From positions 5,642,001-5,706,000 of the forward strand of contig OZ244829.1 of assembly GCA_965220415.1 (NCBI GenBank): a DNA stretch of 64,000 nucleotides. The letters are read 5' to 3'. Position numbers and translations under genes: made by a program. The notes beneath the pieces were generated by a model, which saw only the letters and a program-made list of their open reading frames with translations, had not been told where the DNA came from and made no database searches. The stretch is from JAJDTR01 sp965220415. GTDB lineage: Bacteria; Poribacteria; WGA-4E; JAJDTR01. Below, one piece after another: positions 62,930-64,000 of this stretch. Positions within the stretch are counted from its first letter, which is position 1; each line of letters begins with the position of its first letter.

Positions 62930-63447
62930 CAGGGGAAACGCATCTAATTATACAGGTGCCTCATGGTGGAAAGGTGTACGATTAATGTTGGGTTTCACTC
63001 TAATTTTGGCACGTTAAGGCAAAGCAGGAACTCGAAAACTCCTCTAAGATTGGCGATTATTAACGGAATGCCGTTCAACCCAACCTACGAGCCCCGAAAA
63101 ATTATTAAAAACTTAGCCTGATTTGCTTTTATGTCAGGCAGGAAATTTAGATGCGTTTCCCCTGCAGGCTAGCCGGACAATAGGGGAAACGTACCTGATT
63201 TTTTCAGCGGTAATCCGTAGGTTGGGTTGAACGTCGCCACCCAAGAAAACACCCTACGATCCACCTAGTCCTGACGTTTAATCGCGCTCAATACCCAACA
63301 AAGCATAGTGAAACCCAACGGTGACGCAGTTCAAGATTCGTGGGTGTTGGGTTTCACTCACTCTACCCGCAAGACAGTGTTGTTGTAAAGCGGATTTTCT
63401 TCTGGTACTGACACGGATTCGTGATTGACCGTTCAACCCAACCTACG
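62930..63447. repeat. Cluster of nested inverted and direct repeats
   Basis: CAGGGGAAACGCATCTAA (62930-62947) recurs inverted at 63147-63164, perfectly. CGTTCAACCCAACCTACG occurs at 63072-63089 and 63430-63447, and inverted at 63216-63233. GTTGGGTTTCACTC occurs at 62987-63000 and 63346-63359, and its first 12 bases inverted at 63308-63319. So at least three unrelated motifs are present in both orientations within 520 bp. Confidence 0.85.
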
Positions 63448-63483
63448 CGACTAGATAACCATTTTCGCAGGCAACCTTTTGTG

Positions 63484-63512
63484 TTGCGAGTGACTTTATT
63501 GTATGCTAGAAT
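63484..63512 (+). promoter_or_regulatory. Sigma-70-like promoter for the gluconokinase gene
   Basis: TTGCGA (63484-63489), 17-bp spacer, TAGAAT (63507-63512), about 120 bp before ATG 63636. Confidence 0.5.
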
Positions 63513-63635
63513 CCACTCCCAAGTTTTGCCGCGCGATGAATTGTGACAGTGGTCAACTCGGTAGCCAATCTAACGTGATTCATTTATCGTAATCTCTCAA
63601 TTAACCTTTTTGAAAACTTCACCGATACAACGTCC

Positions 63636-64000
63636 ATGATAATTGTTTTGATGGGAGTGTCCGGAACCGGAAAAACCACGATAGGCGACCTGCTGTCCAA
63701 GGAGTTGCAGTGGGATTTCTTTGACGGAGATGACTTTCACGATCCCTCTAACGTAAAGAAGATGGCGGCGGGAATCCCTCTGACAGACGAAGACAGACAA
63801 GCATGGCTGGGTACGCTGCGCGGCATTGTCACACGATTGCGTGAAGACGGGAAAAACGGGATAATCGCATGCTCCGCTCTCAAGCACTCCTATCGGAGAT
63901 ACTTGATGACCCATGCTGAAGATGTATCCTTGGTTCACCTCAAGGGCGATTTCGAGCAGATCAAGAAAAGACTCAATGACCGAAAAGGGCACTTCATGGG
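63636..64000 (+). CDS. gntK: Gluconokinase (3' end beyond the window)
   Basis: 121 codons visible; the gene runs off the right edge. ATG 63636 begins MIIVLMGVSGTGKTTIG, the P-loop of GntK-type gluconate kinases, followed by FFDGDDFHDPSNVKKM, the GIPLTDEDRQAWL segment and CSALKHSYRRYL, all characteristic. It phosphorylates gluconate to 6-phosphogluconate. Family length is about 165-175 residues, so about 50 codons are missing. No strong ribosome site is seen. Confidence 0.93.
   Translation, partial: MIIVLMGVSGTGKTTIGDLLSKELQWDFFDGDDFHDPSNVKKMAAGIPLTDEDRQAWLGTLRGIVTRLREDGKNGIIACSALKHSYRRYLMTHAEDVSLVHLKGDFEQIKKRLNDRKGHFM

Larger units (their letters stand above)
62784..63635. other. 850-bp repeat-rich intergenic region
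   Basis: No gene. Contains several families of inverted repeats described in the next entry, and a promoter for the last gene at 63484-63512. Confidence 0.6.

Noticed and set aside
1..64000. tRNA or rRNA genes
   Set aside because: I looked for T-loop-like GGTTCGA-TCC and acceptor pairings on both strands and saw none; a covariance-model scan would settle it.

Overview
The window looks like chromosome from a Gram-negative, LPS-bearing bacterium of the Candidatus Poribacteria type or a close relative (Planctomycetes/Latescibacteria-like). This is inferred from content: four intact phytanoyl-CoA-dioxygenase-like genes plus one relic, LamG-type secreted proteins, a giant Ycf48-repeat lipoprotein, a DUF6785-type membrane protein, a MoxR/DUF58/BatA cluster with an ABC exporter, and intergenic space full of short palindromic repeats. 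No rRNA or tRNA gene was found.

Region by region. 1-8.4 kb (+): an LPS-export and regulatory-PTS block: lptC (5' cut off by the window), lptA, lptB, rpoN, hpf, hprK, an EIIA-Man-like protein, HPr and enzyme I. No sugar permease is present, so the phosphorelay is probably regulatory. 8.5-16.7 kb: housekeeping genes valS, a PaaI-type thioesterase, nadB, an HD-domain protein, aroK-aroB (minus strand) and a GNAT acetyltransferase. 17.1-22.4 kb: a Ser/Thr kinase with helical repeats, divergent from two CNNM/CorC-type membrane proteins. 22.4-25.7 kb (-): an SDR, folE and a tandem two-domain 6-pyruvoyl-tetrahydropterin-synthase-like gene (a possible pterin route), then a 1-Cys peroxiredoxin. 26.1-35.5 kb (-): a VWA protein, two phytanoyl-CoA dioxygenases, the 28-repeat Ycf48-type lipoprotein, a DUF6786-like protein and an Ldh_2-family dehydrogenase.

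35.5-41.3 kb is gene-poor and repeat-rich. It holds a tandem 36-bp array, a ParA-like ATPase, an AlbA_2/HATPase gene split by one in-frame stop, and a 1-kb array of alternating ~160-bp units carrying covarying hairpins. 41.3-53.7 kb (-): BatA-like VWA protein, DUF58, ABC permease and ATPase, a large GATase1-like membrane protein, MoxR, a GOLPH3/GPP34-family protein, a 73-aa protein and a helical membrane protein, which probably form one envelope-associated system. 53.7-64 kb: an aldo/keto reductase, two closely related PhyH genes, two LamG-like secreted proteins with a shared C-terminal tail, a DUF6785/6784 membrane protein, an SDR, a decayed PhyH copy, a dense inverted-repeat cluster and the start of a gluconokinase.

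The most unusual signal is a family of about eleven short units, scattered over 46 kb, each bounded by GATC (or a one-base variant) exactly 31 bp apart. They occur in either orientation and in unrelated contexts: inside a ~203-bp MITE-like repeat, in the loop of a 15-bp inverted repeat, next to hairpins in the 40-kb array, and in tandem. Two sites in the array can be compared with sister repeats lacking the unit, which suggests modular insertion. I know of no named element matching this, but I could not search for one.
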